NCBI RefSeq assembly: GCF_001612615.1 | Contig: NZ_BDAU01000019.1 | Coordinates: forward strand, 1 to 64,000 | Source: Nocardia amikacinitolerans NBRC 108937 | GTDB lineage: Bacteria; Actinomycetota; Actinomycetes; Mycobacteriales; Mycobacteriaceae | DNA length: 64,000 nucleotides | Reading direction: 5' to 3' | In this document: piece by piece, positions 63,125-64,000 of the stretch | How positions within the stretch are numbered: position 1 is the first letter of the stretch | Layout: each line of letters opens with the position of its first letter | Notes under the pieces: model-generated | The model's database searches: none | Seen by the model: the letters and a program-made list of their open reading frames with translations, nothing else | What the model was told of the DNA's origin: nothing | Position numbers and translations under genes: made by a program

Positions 63125-63550
63125 CTACTCCTGCTCGAACCGTCTCCGGAAGCGATCCTCCATGCGTTCGGAGAAACCACCGGACTTGCGCTGACGCCCA
63201 GGTCCGCTCGATCCGCCACCGCCCGGCCCGCTGGAAGGCGCCTCGCCGGAACGCGCGCCACGGGCGGCGCCCTTGGAGTTGCCGAGCAGCAGCAGCACGC
63301 CGGCGCCGAACATGACGATGAATCCGATCAGGCTGATGATCGGAAAGCCACCGGGCTTCACCGGAGCGGCGATACCGGCGACCAGTAGAAACAGACCGAG
63401 GACGAACAAGGCCGCGGCCTGGAGTCTGCGACGACTCGAGGTCGAGCGAAGGCGTCCGCCGCGGACGGACGAGGCGAACTTCGGATCCTCAGCATAGAGC
63501 GCGCTCTCGATCTGTTCGAGCATGCGCTGCTCGTGCTCGGAGAGTGGCAC
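63125..63550 (-). CDS. DUF3040 family membrane protein
   Basis: This 141-residue protein has the DUF3040 signature (MPLSEHEQRMLEQIESALYA, EDPKFASSVR), two membrane helices (AAALFVLGLFLLVAGIAA and ISLIGFIVMFGAGVLLLLG) and a Gly/Ser-rich, then basic tail. It stands upstream of mraZ throughout mycolata. The function is unknown. Confidence 0.93.
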   Translation of the reverse strand: MPLSEHEQRMLEQIESALYAEDPKFASSVRGGRLRSTSSRRRLQAAALFVLGLFLLVAGIAAPVKPGGFPIISLIGFIVMFGAGVLLLLGNSKGAARGARSGEAPSSGPGGGGSSGPGRQRKSGGFSERMEDRFRRRFEQE

Positions 63551-63579
63551 GGTACCTCCCCCGGCACTAGGACGTGGCT

Positions 63580-63628
63580 TGTCGCCTCCGGGTAGGCGAC
63601 AGATAGCCGACCTTGGCGGCTATCTGTC
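63580..63628. terminator. two adjacent hairpins
   Basis: One hairpin is an 8-bp stem, tgtcgcct/aggcgaca (63580-63601). The other is a perfect 12-bp stem, gacagatagccg/cggctatctgtc (63598-63628). They lie between the HEPN-type gene and the DUF3040 start. They can end the upstream transcript; an operator role for the DUF3040 promoter is also possible. Confidence 0.5.
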
Positions 63629-63676
63629 ACCAATGATACGAGTTCGATCAGGGCCGTACCACCTTCTCGGTGATAA

Positions 63677-64000
63677 CTAAGCGGTCATGCCTCCGCTCCA
63701 TCCCGGCGCGGGCCGCAACCGCGCGGCCGACTTCAGCAGATCTTCCACGTCGTGCAGGAATGCCCCCACCCGCGAAGAGAACTCGTCGGCCTGCCGCTCG
63801 TCCACTTCGCGGTCCAATCCGGCCTCCAGCGCGGCGCGCAGCTCCGAGCGCGCGCTGAAGTAATCGGCCCACATGACGAACTCGGGCGCGGCGCGCTGCA
63901 ACAGCACCCATGCGTTGCGCGAGCGGGCCCGCGGCGCGGCGTCGGCGCCGGTGAACGCGAGCACCGCACCCGCGCCGCGCAGCGCGGCGAGGTACGCGGT
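63677..64000 (-). CDS. SAV_6107-type HEPN domain protein (5' end outside window)
   Basis: The frame is open to the window edge, so only the last 107 codons are seen. The part visible (AVLAFTGADAAPRARSRNAW, then VLLQRAAPEFVMWADYFSAR) fits the SAV_6107 family of HEPN-like helical proteins of actinobacteria. The usual HEPN RNase motif (R-x4-6-H) is not evident in the visible part. Function is unknown. It ends before two hairpins. Confidence 0.75.
   Translation of the reverse strand, partial: TAYLAALRGAGAVLAFTGADAAPRARSRNAWVLLQRAAPEFVMWADYFSARSELRAALEAGLDREVDERQADEFSSRVGAFLHDVEDLLKSAARLRPAPGWSGGMTA

Overview
The window looks like a high-GC mycolate-type actinobacterium, most likely Nocardia or a close relative. 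The evidence is an EmbC/A/B-type arabinosyltransferase, a Wag31/SepF/YggT/YggS/PgeF/FtsZ division cluster in the mycobacterial order, a CtpE-type P-ATPase, a DUF3040 protein, and an ileS leader that matches the ultrashort translational T-box known from Nocardia and Mycobacterium. It is ordinary chromosome: I see no phage, insertion sequence, CRISPR array, tRNA or rRNA.

Layout. 0-6 kb: a methyltransferase, a ~67-bp tandem repeat, a small secreted protein, a gene remnant, dnaE1 and another secreted protein. 6-15 kb: a LytS/LytTR two-component system, two solute:sodium symporters each with a small membrane partner gene, and acetyl-CoA synthetase. This reads as one module for sensing, importing and activating short carboxylates. 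15-20 kb: a Rieske lipoprotein, a VOC protein, two lipoproteins, lspA, an RluD-type pseudouridine synthase and a membrane protein. 20-31 kb: a NarL-type two-component system divergent from an MmpL/RND exporter, then PhzF, CtpE, RarD and an ADP-ribosylglycohydrolase. 30-41 kb: an Emb arabinosyltransferase, an MTB12-like lipoprotein, DinB, GalU, NlpC/P60 and T-box-controlled ileS.

41-63 kb, all on the minus strand, is the division and cell wall (dcw) cluster. Reading in the direction of transcription the order is mraZ, rsmH, ftsL-like, ftsI, murE, murF, mraY, murD, ftsW, murG, murC, ftsQ, ftsZ, pgeF, yggS, sepF, yggT, wag31. Many neighbours overlap by ATGA or GTGA. The mraZ promoter carries three 10-bp-spaced GTGGRG boxes inside a TTGAAA-N16-TAATGT promoter, consistent with MraZ autoregulation.

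The most unusual observation is that several gaps in this cluster which look non-coding are spanned by very short ORFs. Three of them (rsmH/ftsL, murE/murF, murF/mraY) overlap the upstream stop and the downstream start by exactly four bases at both ends. Two homologous 24-25-codon ORFs stand in tandem before sepF, the second ending in an ATGA overlap with sepF. Several share a Met-x-Glu-Arg/His-Ser start. They may be translational-coupling devices or micropeptides. Other notable points are a synonymous-codon mosaic in acs, a dispersed intergenic repeat with a DnaA-box-like core, and a possible leaderless 10-codon ORF coupled to the LytS kinase.
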